Assembly: GCF_032062175.1 (NCBI RefSeq)
Contig: NZ_DAMBQK010000016.1
Span: 44,767-108,766, forward strand
DNA length: 64,000 nt
Direction of reading: 5' to 3'
From: Atlantibacter sp032062175
Lineage (GTDB): Bacteria; Pseudomonadota; Gammaproteobacteria; Enterobacterales; Enterobacteriaceae
The position numbers and the translations under genes were made by a program. Below are positions 44,184-53,344 of this stretch, piece by piece. Position 1 is the stretch's first letter. Every line of letters begins with the position of its first letter. The notes beneath the pieces are model-generated. The model was not told where the DNA came from. It made no database searches and was given only the letters and a program-made list of their open reading frames with translations.

Positions 44184-44604
44184 CCATCTCTTTCACCGAC
44201 GACTTGCGGGTGCGATTGCTGAGATTATCTACCCGGATAAACAGCGATGCGAGCGGCTGCAAATGGCCAGGCAGGGGATTGGTCACCACTTTAATGTCCC
44301 GGCGTACCCGGGAAACGGCATTCAGCAACGCCAGCCCGTCGAGGGTGCCGGTGGGGTGGTTGGCGACAATCACCAACGGGCCGGTTTCAGGGATTTGTTC
44401 GAGGTCGCGGGCGGGGATATTACAGTCAATTTGAAGGTGTTCAAGCACTTGCTCCACCATATCCAGACCCCGAAGGTGACGGTACTGGCTGGCGAATTCC
44501 TGAAATTCCTGTTGGCACAATAATCGTTTGATGCTGCGTTTTAGCAAAGGTGATGCGGGGGCGGTGGGCCATAAATCATCGAGAACGCTATCGATGCTGA
44601 ACAT
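44158..44604 (-). pseudogene. N-terminal LPLAT (PlsC-like) fragment of a broken two-domain gene
   Basis: The 148-codon frame begins MFSIDSVLDDLWPT and contains LPLAT motif I, IVANHPTGTLDGLALL. It runs normally to SSVKEMDEHL, then leaves the family and stops three residues later. Later LPLAT motifs, such as the FPxGE block, are missing. An internal deletion of roughly 160 codons has joined residue ~145 to the GNAT part out of frame. The acyltransferase is therefore almost certainly inactive. Confidence 0.8.
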
Positions 44605-44686
44605 GGTCGTCTCTCCAGTCGTTTTGACCTGACGGTAGACCAGATTTATGACCGTGGCATTTCAACGCAGTGACGTGAGGATGGCA

Positions 44687-44711
44687 GTAAAAAGGGAGCC
44701 TTAGCTCCCTT
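44687..44711 (-). terminator. Terminator of hemB
   Basis: On the minus strand AAGGGAGC and GCTCCCTT form an 8-bp stem with a 4-base loop, followed by TTTTACTGC, just after the hemB stop. Confidence 0.88.
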
Positions 44712-44716
44712 GCCGA

Positions 44717-45697
44717 TCATTTCAGGATCTTCTTCTCGGCCAGATCGAGAGCGAAATAGCTGAAGATCAGATCCGCGCCTGCGCGTTTAATCGCGCCCAG
44801 ACTTTCGAGGGTCACTTTCTCTTCATCAATTGCGCCCGCCTGGGCAGCAAATTTGATCATCGCGTATTCACCGCTCACCTGGTATGCGCCCAGCGGCAGA
44901 GTGGTGCGCTCGCGGATATCGCGCAGCACGTCCAGGTATGCCCCGGCCGGTTTCACCATCAACGCGTCCGCGCCTTCCGCTTCGTCAATCAGCGATTCAC
45001 GGATCGCTTCGCGGCGGTTCAGCGGGTTCATCTGATAGGTTTTACGGTCGCCTTTCAGCGCCGTGCCCGCGGCTTCGCGGAATGGGCCGTAGAATGACGA
45101 GGCGAATTTAGTGGAGTACGAAAAGATAGCGGTATCGGTGAAGCCCGCAGCGTCCAGCGCCTGGCGGATGGCTTTCACCTGGCCGTCCATCGCAGCAGAC
45201 GGGGCGATAAAATCTGCGCCTGCCGCGGCGGCGACCACCGCCTGTTTGCCGAGGTTCGCCAGGGTCGCGTCGTTATCCACGCCGTGATCGCACAGCACAC
45301 CACAGTGGCCGTGGGAGGTGTATTCGCAGAAACAGGTGTCGGACATGACGATCATTTCCGGGACCGCGTCTTTGCAGATGCGCGACATGCGCGCCACCAG
45401 GCCGTTTTCATTCCAGGCATCGCTACCGGTGGCGTCGGTGTGGTGGGAAATACCAAACGTCATCACCGAGCGAATTCCGGCATTGGCAAAGCGCTCGATC
45501 TCGCGCGCCAGATATTTTTCCGGAATACGCATTACGCCAGGCATAGCGGTAATGGCTTTGTAATCATCGATCTCTTCTTCAACAAAGATGGGCAACACCA
45601 GATCGTTTAAGGTCAGGGTTGTCTCTTCGAACATAGCGCGCAGCGCGGGCGATTGACGCAGACGGCGCGGGCGAGAAATCAGGGAGAAATCAGACAT
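44717..45697 (-). CDS. hemB: Delta-aminolevulinic acid dehydratase (porphobilinogen synthase)
   Basis: HemB condenses two 5-aminolevulinate molecules to porphobilinogen, the second common step of heme synthesis. The 326-residue TIM barrel has the zinc cysteines DTCFCEYTSHGHCG, the two Schiff-base lysines in YSTKFASSFYGPFREA and LMVKPAGAYLD, and the C-terminal IFSYFALDLAEKKIL shared with E. coli. It marks the start of the conserved chromosomal backbone. Confidence 0.97.
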   Translation of the reverse strand: MSDFSLISRPRRLRQSPALRAMFEETTLTLNDLVLPIFVEEEIDDYKAITAMPGVMRIPEKYLAREIERFANAGIRSVMTFGISHHTDATGSDAWNENGLVARMSRICKDAVPEMIVMSDTCFCEYTSHGHCGVLCDHGVDNDATLANLGKQAVVAAAAGADFIAPSAAMDGQVKAIRQALDAAGFTDTAIFSYSTKFASSFYGPFREAAGTALKGDRKTYQMNPLNRREAIRESLIDEAEGADALMVKPAGAYLDVLRDIRERTTLPLGAYQVSGEYAMIKFAAQAGAIDEEKVTLESLGAIKRAGADLIFSYFALDLAEKKILK

Positions 45698-45784
45698 GGT
45701 AGCTATCTTATGTGAGTCAAAGAGGCCGTTATTTTACCTTATGTGATACAAATTTGTTTCACGAATCTCGGCGTAAAAAGAAGC

Positions 45785-45815
45785 AATGCAATTGCATTGG
45801 CAATGCATTTGCATT
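45785..45815 (+). promoter_or_regulatory. Tandem operator of prlF-yhaV
   Basis: Two sites of form AATGCA-NN-TGCATT lie at 45785-45798 (a perfect 14-bp palindrome) and 45802-45815, 17 bases apart. They end 35 bases before the prlF start. This is the expected place for autoregulation by the antitoxin-toxin complex. Confidence 0.75.
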
Positions 45816-45850
45816 ACATTGCGTGTGTAAACCGTGACACGGGGAAATTT

Positions 45851-46198
45851 ATGAACAACATAGTGATGGCAGGCGTAACACTGCGAGCTTCCTCGAAATT
45901 AACCGCTCGCAGCCAGACAACCATTCCAGCTTCTGTTAGAGATGCTATGAATTTAAAACCTGGCGAAGAGATTGAGTACGCCGTGCTCGCTGATGGACAG
46001 GTGCTGATGACGCGTAAGGAAGCGAATGCGGAAGACGATCCGGTAATGGAAAGTTTCCTGAGTTTCCTCGCTAACGATATTCAGCGTAACCCGTCGCAAA
46101 TTCATGCGCTCGATACCGCTTTTTGGGCTGACGTGGATGCATTAACGGAGGGTGTGGATGTCGATCTCGATGCGCCGCTTAATGACGAGAAACGGTAA
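45851..46198 (+). CDS. prlF: PrlF/SohA-type antitoxin
   Basis: The 115-residue protein has an AbrB-like swapped-hairpin DNA-binding fold: ASSKLTARSQTTIPASVRDA, followed by MNLKPGEEIEYAVLADGQVLM. A C-terminal acidic tail wraps the toxin. It neutralises the following toxin and represses the operon. The ATG at 45851 with GGGG upstream is preferred; a frame from 45743 would cover the operator. Its stop overlaps the toxin start by one base. Confidence 0.88.
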   Translation: MNNIVMAGVTLRASSKLTARSQTTIPASVRDAMNLKPGEEIEYAVLADGQVLMTRKEANAEDDPVMESFLSFLANDIQRNPSQIHALDTAFWADVDALTEGVDVDLDAPLNDEKR

Positions 46199-46701
46199 TG
46201 AATGGAATGCGGGTAGAGACCTCATGGCGTGTCTATGAACATCCGTGCTTTGTTGCGCAGGTTAAGGCGCTTCGGGATGAAGTGGCCGCGCTCAAAAATC
46301 ACTGTCCCGGTGACTACCAAAACAAATCAGCGACGAAGCTGTTAGCGGCGATCAACAAAACCCGCAAAGCAATCTCCACCGACCCTACCCAGGAAAAATT
46401 CCGCCTGGGTGATACCCTGGGCGCGGGCTATAAGCACTGGTTTCGGGCAAAATTTCTCGGTCAGTATCGTTTGTTCTTTCGCTATAGCCTGAGAGAACGC
46501 ATCATCATTCTCGCGTGGGTCAATGATTCGCAAACCAGGGAAGCTTATGGCCATAAGCGAGATGCGTATAAGGTTTTCGGCGCAATGTTGGCGTCAGGGC
46601 ATCCACCGGATGACTGGGAAACCCTGGTGAAAGAGACGGTGAAGCAAATCAACCTGAGTCTGTGTGAACCCCAGCCTTTAAATATACAAAACCCGGCATA
46701 G
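46198..46701 (+). CDS. yhaV: YhaV-type ribonuclease toxin
   Basis: The 167-residue RelE-superfamily toxin cleaves RNA at the ribosome. Family blocks are WRVYEHPCFVAQVKAL, KSATKLLAAINKTRKAI, KHWFRAKFLGQYRLFFRYS and IILAWVNDSQTREAYG, with basic and aromatic residues expected at the active site. The E. coli pair lies in a different chromosomal region; here it sits between hemB and ampH. A second ATG at 46210 is a possible start. Confidence 0.88.
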   Translation: MNGMRVETSWRVYEHPCFVAQVKALRDEVAALKNHCPGDYQNKSATKLLAAINKTRKAISTDPTQEKFRLGDTLGAGYKHWFRAKFLGQYRLFFRYSLRERIIILAWVNDSQTREAYGHKRDAYKVFGAMLASGHPPDDWETLVKETVKQINLSLCEPQPLNIQNPA

Positions 46702-46712
46702 CGCCGGGTTTG
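46690..46712 (+). terminator. Terminator of prlF-yhaV
   Basis: AACCCGGC and GCCGGGTT form a perfect 8-bp stem. The yhaV stop codon lies in the loop. The T run is short. Confidence 0.7.
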
Positions 46713-46730
46713 CTGTTTCAGGTGCCCGTT

Positions 46731-47912
46731 TTATTCGTCACTCACCGGGACCTGCGCCGAGGCGGTGACAACCACTGGCTTATTGCCAGTCAGCTCGGTG
46801 ACCAGGTTATTCACCCCGTCGCTCATGTTCACAAAGCGGGTGAGCGGTGAGCGGGTGACCACCACGAAAACGCCGATATTGCTCTGGGGCACCATCGCCA
46901 TATAGGTGATGAACCCGCCGCCGCCGCCAGTTTTCTGAAGAATGCCTGGACGGCCATTTTTCGGCTGCATATATACCCAACCCAGGCCCAGCGCGTCGGC
47001 ACGGCCCGGCACGTCCATACCAATGACTTTGGTGAACTGGCTACGCTGGTAAATCAGCGTTTGCATCCGGTCCGCCTGGCTGGTGCGGGTATGGAAATCG
47101 GACGCCAGGAATTGCTGCATCCAGCGCATCATATCGTCCGGCGTGGAATAGATGCCGCCGCTGCCAATGGCCGCCAGGGTGTTGTTACACGGGCTGGCGC
47201 CTTTTTCCGCCACCATTAAGCGACGGCACTGATCCGGCGATGGCGTAAAAGTGGTGTCTTTCATGCCAAGCGGACGGGCGATGTATTCGTCAAACAGTTG
47301 CGGATAGGGCTTGCCCGCCGCACGGGACAGCGCGTCCGCCAGCAGATCAAATGCGATATTGGAGTAGGCGACCACGGTGCCGGGCGCGGCTTTTAAATTC
47401 GCGGTGGCAAGCCAGTTCCAGCGCTGCTCACGGGTCGGCCAGACAAACACCGGACGATGCGCCGCGCCGCCCGGTTGTTCGCGGGGCAGGGCGCTGGTGT
47501 GAGTCGCCAGATTCACCAGAGTAATGGGTTTACCCTGGTACGTCGGCACCCGCGCGCCGGGAGGGGCGTATTTACTCAACGGATCGTCGAGCTTTACGGT
47601 GCCCTGATCGAGCAGCTTTACCAGCATTTCGCTGGTCATCAGCTTGGTGAGCGAGGCCACGCGCACCACAGAGTCAAGCTGCGGGCGCACATTATTACCC
47701 GGACGGGTTTCGCCAAAGCTGCGAAATACCCGCTGGTTGCCGTCAATCACCACCAACGCCATGCCCGTCGCACCGCTGCCATAATAAATATGCTCAGCGT
47801 AACGGTCAGTAATTTCGGAAGCGAAGACCGGATCGGGGGAAGTTTGCGCCTGGCTTGCGGCAGGCAACAGCACGGCACTCAGTGCGGCGAAAGTAAGCAG
47901 ACAACGTTTCAA
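46731..47912 (-). CDS. ampH: AmpH, D-Ala-D-Ala carboxypeptidase/endopeptidase
   Basis: AmpH is a periplasmic class C low-molecular-weight penicillin-binding protein that takes part in peptidoglycan turnover and recycling. The 393-residue precursor has a signal peptide MKRCLLTFAALSAVLLPAAS, the nucleophile motif ASLTKLM (SxxK), YSN in VVAYSNIAFD, and KTG in LQKTGGGGGF. All catalytic motifs are intact. It diverges from sbmA, as in E. coli. Confidence 0.95.
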   Translation of the reverse strand: MKRCLLTFAALSAVLLPAASQAQTSPDPVFASEITDRYAEHIYYGSGATGMALVVIDGNQRVFRSFGETRPGNNVRPQLDSVVRVASLTKLMTSEMLVKLLDQGTVKLDDPLSKYAPPGARVPTYQGKPITLVNLATHTSALPREQPGGAAHRPVFVWPTREQRWNWLATANLKAAPGTVVAYSNIAFDLLADALSRAAGKPYPQLFDEYIARPLGMKDTTFTPSPDQCRRLMVAEKGASPCNNTLAAIGSGGIYSTPDDMMRWMQQFLASDFHTRTSQADRMQTLIYQRSQFTKVIGMDVPGRADALGLGWVYMQPKNGRPGILQKTGGGGGFITYMAMVPQSNIGVFVVVTRSPLTRFVNMSDGVNNLVTELTGNKPVVVTASAQVPVSDE

Positions 47913-48272
47913 CGAAGCAATCCATTCAGTCAGTGGCGGTAAAAGCTATTTATACTACGGTTGCCGCTCCGGCAATGGGCGGATTAACGAAGTGTAGCGA
48001 GAAAAAACGTAACCACGGGTTACAGTGGCGCAATTTTTGCCACGGCTCACAGTGCAAGCTGTTAAAAAGCAGGGAATACGCTACGTTTTTACCGTTGCGT
48101 ACGCAACGGAACAGATTGTTACCCAATAGGCCCGGAACTAACCAGGCCGCGTTGTGTCTGATTGTCGCTGCCCCTGAGGCAAATTTTTGGGTTGTGATTC
48201 AACCCTGAACTGGATGTAAAAACGTTACGCGCAGCAATCGCGATAACAACAAGAATGAGCAGGAGTGAAGTG
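47913..48272. other. 360-bp divergent ampH-sbmA intergenic region
   Basis: No gene is seen. It contains the sigma-E promoter of sbmA (listed separately) and must hold the ampH promoter. Confidence 0.6.
48134..48161 (+). promoter_or_regulatory. Sigma-E promoter of sbmA-yaiW
   Basis: GGAACTA (48134-48140) and TCTGA (48157-48161) are separated by 16 bases, matching the RpoE consensus GGAACTT-N16-TCTGA with one mismatch. sbmA-yaiW is a known envelope-stress operon in E. coli. Confidence 0.88.
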
Positions 48273-49487
48273 ATGTTTAAATCGTTCTTTCCCAGGCCGA
48301 CCGCCTTTTTTCTGTCGGCGTTTATTTGGGCGATGATCGCCGTGATTTTCTGGCAGGCGGGCGGAGCCGAATGGGCCGGCAGGCTGGTGGGTGCAAGTAA
48401 AGAGGTGCCGATTAGCGCCGCGCGTTTCTGGTCGCTCAGCTATCTAACTTTTTACGCTTACTACGCCCTCTGCGTGGGCCTGTTCGCCCTGTTCTGGTTT
48501 ATCCGCAGCCCGCATCGCTGGCAGTACTGGTCGATTCTCGGTTCTGCACTGATTATTTTCGTCACCTGGTTTCTGGTGGAAGTGGGCGTGGCGGTCAACG
48601 CCTGGTATGCGCCGTTCTACGATCTGATCCAGACCGCGCTCAGCTCGCCGCATAAAGTGTCTATCAATCAGTTCTACAACGAAGTGGGCGTATTTTTAGG
48701 TATCGCCCTGATCGCGGTGGTGGTGAGCGTGCTGAATAACTTTTTCATCAGCCACTACGTGTTCCGCTGGCGTACCGCGATGAACGAATACTATATGACG
48801 CACTGGCAGCGCCTGCGCCATATCGAAGGGGCCGCGCAGCGTGTGCAGGAAGACACCATGCGCTTTGCCTCTACGCTTGAAAGCATGGGCGTCAGCTTTA
48901 TTAACGCCATTATGACGTTAATCGCCTTTCTGCCGGTGCTGGTGGCCCTGTCCCCGCACGTGAAAGAGCTGCCGATTATCGGTTATGTGCCCTATGGACT
49001 GGTGGTTGCCGCGATTATCTGGTCGCTGATGGGCACCGGTTTGCTGGCGGTGGTGGGGATCAAACTGCCGGGGCTGGAATTTAAAAACCAGCGTGTAGAA
49101 GCCGCGTACCGTAAAGAACTGGTTTACGGCGAAGATGACGCCAACCGCGCCACACCGCCGACGGTGTGGGAACTGTTTGGTGCGGTGCGTCGCAACTATT
49201 TCCGTCTGTACTTCCACTATATGTATTTCAACATCGCCCGCATTTTGTATTTGCAGGTCGATAACGTATTCGGGTTGTTCCTGCTGTTTCCGTCGATTGT
49301 CGCGGGTACTATTACCCTCGGCCTGATGACCCAAATCACCAACGTATTCGGCCAGGTACGCGGGGCGTTCCAGTACTTGATTAGCTCCTGGACCACGCTG
49401 GTAGAATTGATGTCTATCTATAAGCGTCTGCGCAGTTTCGAGCGTGAGCTGGATACGCCAGCGCAGGAGATGGCCGAAGCGAATTAA
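48273..49487 (+). CDS. sbmA: Peptide antibiotic transporter SbmA
   Basis: SbmA is a proton-driven inner-membrane dimer that takes up microcins B17 and J25, bleomycin and proline-rich peptides. The 404-residue protein has about eight helices and resembles the membrane part of BacA/ABC exporters without a nucleotide-binding domain. The start MFKSFFPRPTAFFLSAFIWA minus its last residue is as in E. coli; the ATG at 48273 has AGGAG 7 bases upstream. yaiW follows 19 bases after the stop. Confidence 0.96.
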   Translation: MFKSFFPRPTAFFLSAFIWAMIAVIFWQAGGAEWAGRLVGASKEVPISAARFWSLSYLTFYAYYALCVGLFALFWFIRSPHRWQYWSILGSALIIFVTWFLVEVGVAVNAWYAPFYDLIQTALSSPHKVSINQFYNEVGVFLGIALIAVVVSVLNNFFISHYVFRWRTAMNEYYMTHWQRLRHIEGAAQRVQEDTMRFASTLESMGVSFINAIMTLIAFLPVLVALSPHVKELPIIGYVPYGLVVAAIIWSLMGTGLLAVVGIKLPGLEFKNQRVEAAYRKELVYGEDDANRATPPTVWELFGAVRRNYFRLYFHYMYFNIARILYLQVDNVFGLFLLFPSIVAGTITLGLMTQITNVFGQVRGAFQYLISSWTTLVELMSIYKRLRSFERELDTPAQEMAEAN

Positions 49488-49506
49488 CCCCCTACACGGA
49501 GCGCGA

Positions 49507-50592
49507 ATGCGACTGCAAAACGGAAAACACCTAAGCCTGCTGGCGCTGTTGGTGCTGGCAGGCTGCGCCAGCGAACCCACGCCGGAGAAACCCTCCGGCC
49601 CCACGGTGGACGTGGCGCAAACGGTGAAGCGTAAAATGCCTGCCAGCGTAAAAGATCGCGACGGCTGGGCGAAGGAAATCGCCACGGCATTCGACAGCCA
49701 GAAAATCGCACCTACCGAAGAGAACGTCTGTTCGGTGCTGGCAGTGGCCGAGCAGGAGGCCAACTATCAGGCCGACCCGATGGTGCCAGGCTTAAGTAAA
49801 ATTGCCTGGAAAGAGATTGAACGCCGCGCCGACCGGGTGCACGTGCCGATGTTCCTGGTGCGCACTGCGCTGATGATCACATCGCCCAACGGCAAGAGCT
49901 ACAGCGAGCGGCTCGATAAAGTGACCACCGAGAAACAGCTTAGCGCCATTTTCGATGACTTTATCGGCATGGTTCCCATGGGCCAGACGCTGTTCGGCAA
50001 TTTAAACCCGGTGCATACCGGCGGCCCGATGCAGGTCAGCATTGCCTTCGCCGAAGCCCACACTCGGGGTTATCCGTGGAAGATGGACGGCACGGTGCGC
50101 CAGGAAGTGTTTAGCCGACGCGGCGGTTTGTGGTTTGGGATTTACCATCTGCTGAACTATCCGGCCAATTACACCCAACCGCTGTACCGCTACGCCGACT
50201 TTAACGCGGGCTGGTACGCCAGCCGGAACGCGGCATTTCAGTATGCAGTCAGTAAAGCCAGCGGCGTGAAGCTGGCGCTGGACGGCGACTTAATTCGTTA
50301 CGACAGCGACGAGGCCGGCAACACCGAGCTGGCGGTGCGCAAACTGAAAACCGGTCTTAGCGACAGCGACATTCATCGCGCACTGAAGAAAGGCGATGGG
50401 TTAGATTTCGAGCAGACGGCGTTGTACAAGAAAGTGTATGAGTTGGCGGAGAAGAAAACCGGTAAACCGCTGGCGCGTGAAATGCTGCCGGGTATCCAGC
50501 TTGAGAGCCCGAAAATCACCCGCAATCTCACCACGGCGTGGTTTGCAAAGCGGGTTGACGATCGTCGGGCTCGCTGTATGAACAAATCGTAA
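49507..50592 (+). CDS. yaiW: Outer-membrane lipoprotein YaiW
   Basis: The 361-residue lipoprotein has the signal LSLLALLVLAGCASEPT, with lipobox LAGC. Its DUF1615 body includes VAEQEANYQADP and RVHVPMFLVRTALMI. In E. coli it is surface-exposed and helps SbmA-dependent entry of proline-rich peptides. The ATG at 49507 with GGAG upstream is chosen; an in-frame start at 49444 lies inside sbmA. Confidence 0.94.
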   Translation: MRLQNGKHLSLLALLVLAGCASEPTPEKPSGPTVDVAQTVKRKMPASVKDRDGWAKEIATAFDSQKIAPTEENVCSVLAVAEQEANYQADPMVPGLSKIAWKEIERRADRVHVPMFLVRTALMITSPNGKSYSERLDKVTTEKQLSAIFDDFIGMVPMGQTLFGNLNPVHTGGPMQVSIAFAEAHTRGYPWKMDGTVRQEVFSRRGGLWFGIYHLLNYPANYTQPLYRYADFNAGWYASRNAAFQYAVSKASGVKLALDGDLIRYDSDEAGNTELAVRKLKTGLSDSDIHRALKKGDGLDFEQTALYKKVYELAEKKTGKPLAREMLPGIQLESPKITRNLTTAWFAKRVDDRRARCMNKS

Positions 50593-50594
50593 GG

Positions 50595-50912
50595 TTAATA
50601 GCGTCGTTGTTGAAAGCGTAGCCACAGGCTAATCGCCGCCGCGATCAGGCAGCCCACTAAAAAGGGCACCAGTCCAAAGATCGTGCCGACCAGCATTCCT
50701 ATCTCGATGTGCGGTCGGCCGCTCTCCTTCACATCAAGTTGCATCAAGTGCTCAAACACACCGGGTGCATTCACCAACATGTTCAGAATCTGCGATCCGA
50801 CCCAGAAGCAGAACAGGACAAAAACCGCGTACGCGATGTTGCCGAGCGTGGTCGACGGCTCGCGCTTTTTCCCTGCGATGATGGTGGACTTCGACAAAGT
50901 AAACTCTGCCAT
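50595..50912 (-). CDS. yaiY: Inner membrane protein YaiY
   Basis: The 105-residue DUF2755 protein has two hydrophobic helices (GNIAYAVFVLFCFWVGSQIL near 25-44, and IFGLVPFLVGCLIAAAISLW near 76-95). It matches E. coli YaiY in length, start (MAEFTLSKS) and position. The function is unknown. The ATG at 50912 has GGGAGG 6 bases upstream. It converges on yaiW with 2 bases between stops. Confidence 0.93.
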   Translation of the reverse strand: MAEFTLSKSTIIAGKKREPSTTLGNIAYAVFVLFCFWVGSQILNMLVNAPGVFEHLMQLDVKESGRPHIEIGMLVGTIFGLVPFLVGCLIAAAISLWLRFQQRRY

Positions 50913-51196
50913 AATGACCTCCCGGAAACGCATAAAACCCAGGCATTTCGCCTGATGACTCATAGGCGAGTCTGACAGTTGATTGCAAATGTCAATATCG
51001 GATTTCTGGTAAATTCGTGTCCAGATTACTCCTGGATGTCAGAAGTATGTCTGTAGTCACATTTTTGTAACTTTTGTGAATCGCGATTAACATCATGCTT
51101 TTGGCGTATTTGTCACGGCGTGTAAAGGCGCGCGCCACGCCGCAGACAGCCTGAAAGCGATATGCGATGATGCCGTTTTTCTTCTCTGGAGCGACC

Positions 51197-51412
51197 ATGA
51201 ATCTGCCCACAAAAATTCGCCGCGACTGGCACTACTATGCCGTGGCTATTGGCCTGATTTTTATCATGAATGGCGTCGTCGGCCTGCTGGGCTTTGAAGC
51301 CAAAGGCTGGCAAACCTATGCGGTGGGACTGGTGACCTGGGTAATCAGCTTCTGGCTGGCGGGGTTGGTGATTCGCCGTCGCCCGGAAGAGCCGGACGCG
51401 GCGAAAGAGTAA
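51197..51412 (+). CDS. yaiZ: Small membrane protein YaiZ
   Basis: The 71-residue DUF2754 protein has two hydrophobic helices and a charged C-terminus (RRRPEEPDAAKE). Its length and position before ddlA match E. coli YaiZ. The ATG at 51197 with GGAG upstream is preferred over 51167. No function is known. Confidence 0.93.
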   Translation: MNLPTKIRRDWHYYAVAIGLIFIMNGVVGLLGFEAKGWQTYAVGLVTWVISFWLAGLVIRRRPEEPDAAKE

Positions 51413-51415
51413 CGA

Positions 51416-52516
51416 TTACAGCGTAATGGTGCTCTTCAGGGCGCTATCCTGGGCGTGGCGCTCCAGCGCCAGCTCAATCAGTTGAGTAATCAACTGCTGA
51501 TAACTAATACCGCTGGCCTGCCACAGCTTCGGGTACATGCTGATATTGGTAAAGCCGGGCAGGGTGTTGATCTCATTAATAATCACCTGGTTATCCGGCG
51601 TCAGGAACACGTCTACCCGCGCCATGCCGCTGCACTCTAGCGTCTGGTACGCCTGGACCGCAATGGCGCGAATTTTATCGTTGATATCGGCAGGGATCGC
51701 CGCAGGCACGTGCACCCGCGCAGCGTTGCCGTCAATGTATTTGGTGTCGTACGAGTAGAACGCGCTGTTGACGACGATCTCACCGCAGGTGCTGGCCTCG
51801 GGACGATCGTTACCCAGCACGGCGCACTCGATCTCCCGGCCCACGATCCCGGTTTCAACCACCACTTTATGATCGAATTCAAACGCCAGATCCACCGCCG
51901 CCCGGTATTCCGCCTCGTTGGTCACTTTGCTCACACCGACCGATGAACCCTGGTTTGCGGGCTTAATAAACATCGGTACGCCCAGATTAGTTACAACATA
52001 CTCAAAGTCATACTGCGAGCGATTGGCGCGAGTCAGGGTGATAAAAGGCGCAACGGACAGGCCGGCATCGCGCAGTAAACGCTTGGCAACATCTTTATCC
52101 ATGCTGACGGCGGAGCCCAGCACGCCGGAGCCGACAAAGGGCAAATTAGCGACGCGCAATAATCCTTGCAGGCAGCCGTCTTCGCCGAGGGGACCGTGAA
52201 CGATAGGGAAAATCACATCCACCTGCGGCAGCATTTCATGGCTATGGGTTTCGATAAGCTGCTGCGCGGTCTGGCCGGGGATCAGCGCCAGGGTTTTCTC
52301 AGAGCGGTTAAGTGCAATATGCGCGGGATCGTCGGCGTTGAGCAGGTATCCGCTGGCGTCATTCAGATGCCATTCGCCCTGCTTATCAATGCCTATCAGC
52401 ACCACATCAAACTTTTCTTTATCAATGGCGTCGACGATATTTTTCGCTGATTGAAGTGATACCTCGTGTTCAGAGGATTTGCCGCCGAACACAATCCCTA
52501 CCCGCAGTTTTGCCAT
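51416..52516 (-). CDS. ddlA: D-alanine--D-alanine ligase A
   Basis: DdlA joins two D-alanines with ATP for peptidoglycan precursors. The 366-residue ATP-grasp enzyme has RVGIVFGGKSSEHEVSLQSA, FPIVHGPLGEDG, the ATP loop FIKPANQGSSVGVSKV and metal ligands in VIINEINTLPGFTNISMYPK. MAKLRVG at 52516 aligns with the E. coli start MEKLRVG; ATGs at 52528 and 52549 are also open. It converges on yaiZ with 3 bases between stops. Confidence 0.95.
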   Translation of the reverse strand: MAKLRVGIVFGGKSSEHEVSLQSAKNIVDAIDKEKFDVVLIGIDKQGEWHLNDASGYLLNADDPAHIALNRSEKTLALIPGQTAQQLIETHSHEMLPQVDVIFPIVHGPLGEDGCLQGLLRVANLPFVGSGVLGSAVSMDKDVAKRLLRDAGLSVAPFITLTRANRSQYDFEYVVTNLGVPMFIKPANQGSSVGVSKVTNEAEYRAAVDLAFEFDHKVVVETGIVGREIECAVLGNDRPEASTCGEIVVNSAFYSYDTKYIDGNAARVHVPAAIPADINDKIRAIAVQAYQTLECSGMARVDVFLTPDNQVIINEINTLPGFTNISMYPKLWQASGISYQQLITQLIELALERHAQDSALKSTITL

Positions 52517-52645
52517 TTCTTTGTCCATCTCATAAAAACGAAAACACACAACATAGCACGCTCAATCCGGCTATTCATGCTCAATCGTAGGAGGGATGTG
52601 GGCAGCAGCCGCTATACTGGTAATTCACTGGAATGGAGGGCGTGG

Positions 52646-53344
52646 ATGGCGACGACGGGCGGAATGGTGACTGGGCTTTTACTCACTGCGCTGGCGGGGT
52701 GGAGCCTTTATGAGTATTTGCCGCCACAGTACAACCCCTTCGCACCGCTTTCCCCCAGCGACCCGCCCACTGTGGTAACCCGTTATAAGCTGCGTCAGTT
52801 AGCCAACGATCCGGCGGCCTGTATGGCAGTGCTCAGGCAAGCCAGCGAGCAGGGGATGATCCAGTTTCGGGAACAATCCAGCACGACCGGTAACTGCCCG
52901 CTGGATTCCCCGGTACGCGTCACCCGTTTTGGCGAGGTGCAGCTTAGCAGCGGCTTTCTCGCCAGTTGCCCGCTGGCGCTGAGTTCGGCGATGTACGTTC
53001 AGCAGCGCGCGGTGCCATTGGCGCAGCAGATCATGGGCAGCCCGCTGCGGCGCATCGATCATCTTGGCAGCTTTGCCTGCCGCAATATCTACAATCGCGA
53101 ACAGGCGCGGCGCAGTGAGCATGCGACGGCGGACGCGCTGGACATCAGCGGGTTTCGCTTTGCCAACGGCCAGCAAATCACGGTACGCAAAGGATGGAAT
53201 GAAAGCGGGCCGCACGGCGAAGTGGTGCGTGAGCTGTTCAGCCACAGCTGCGCGTATTACGGAAATTCCCTCGGGCCAAACTATAACGCCGCCCATGCCG
53301 ATCATTTCCATTTAGGCATGCGCGGATTCGGGATTTGTCGTTAA
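52646..53344 (+). CDS. Extensin-like family protein (peptidase-fold, periplasmic)
   Basis: The 232-residue protein has an N-terminal membrane anchor or signal (about 8-25) and a C-terminal extensin-like domain. CPLDSPVRVTRFGEVQLSSG, SEHATADALDISGF and NAAHADHFHLGMRGFGICR carry the His-Asp-His pattern of the D-Ala-D-Ala carboxypeptidase-like zinc fold, plus paired cysteines. A cell-wall role is likely but unproven. The ATG at 52646 has GGAGG 7 bases upstream. It is divergent from ddlA. E. coli has no gene here in my memory of the locus. Confidence 0.85.
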   Translation: MATTGGMVTGLLLTALAGWSLYEYLPPQYNPFAPLSPSDPPTVVTRYKLRQLANDPAACMAVLRQASEQGMIQFREQSSTTGNCPLDSPVRVTRFGEVQLSSGFLASCPLALSSAMYVQQRAVPLAQQIMGSPLRRIDHLGSFACRNIYNREQARRSEHATADALDISGFRFANGQQITVRKGWNESGPHGEVVRELFSHSCAYYGNSLGPNYNAAHADHFHLGMRGFGICR

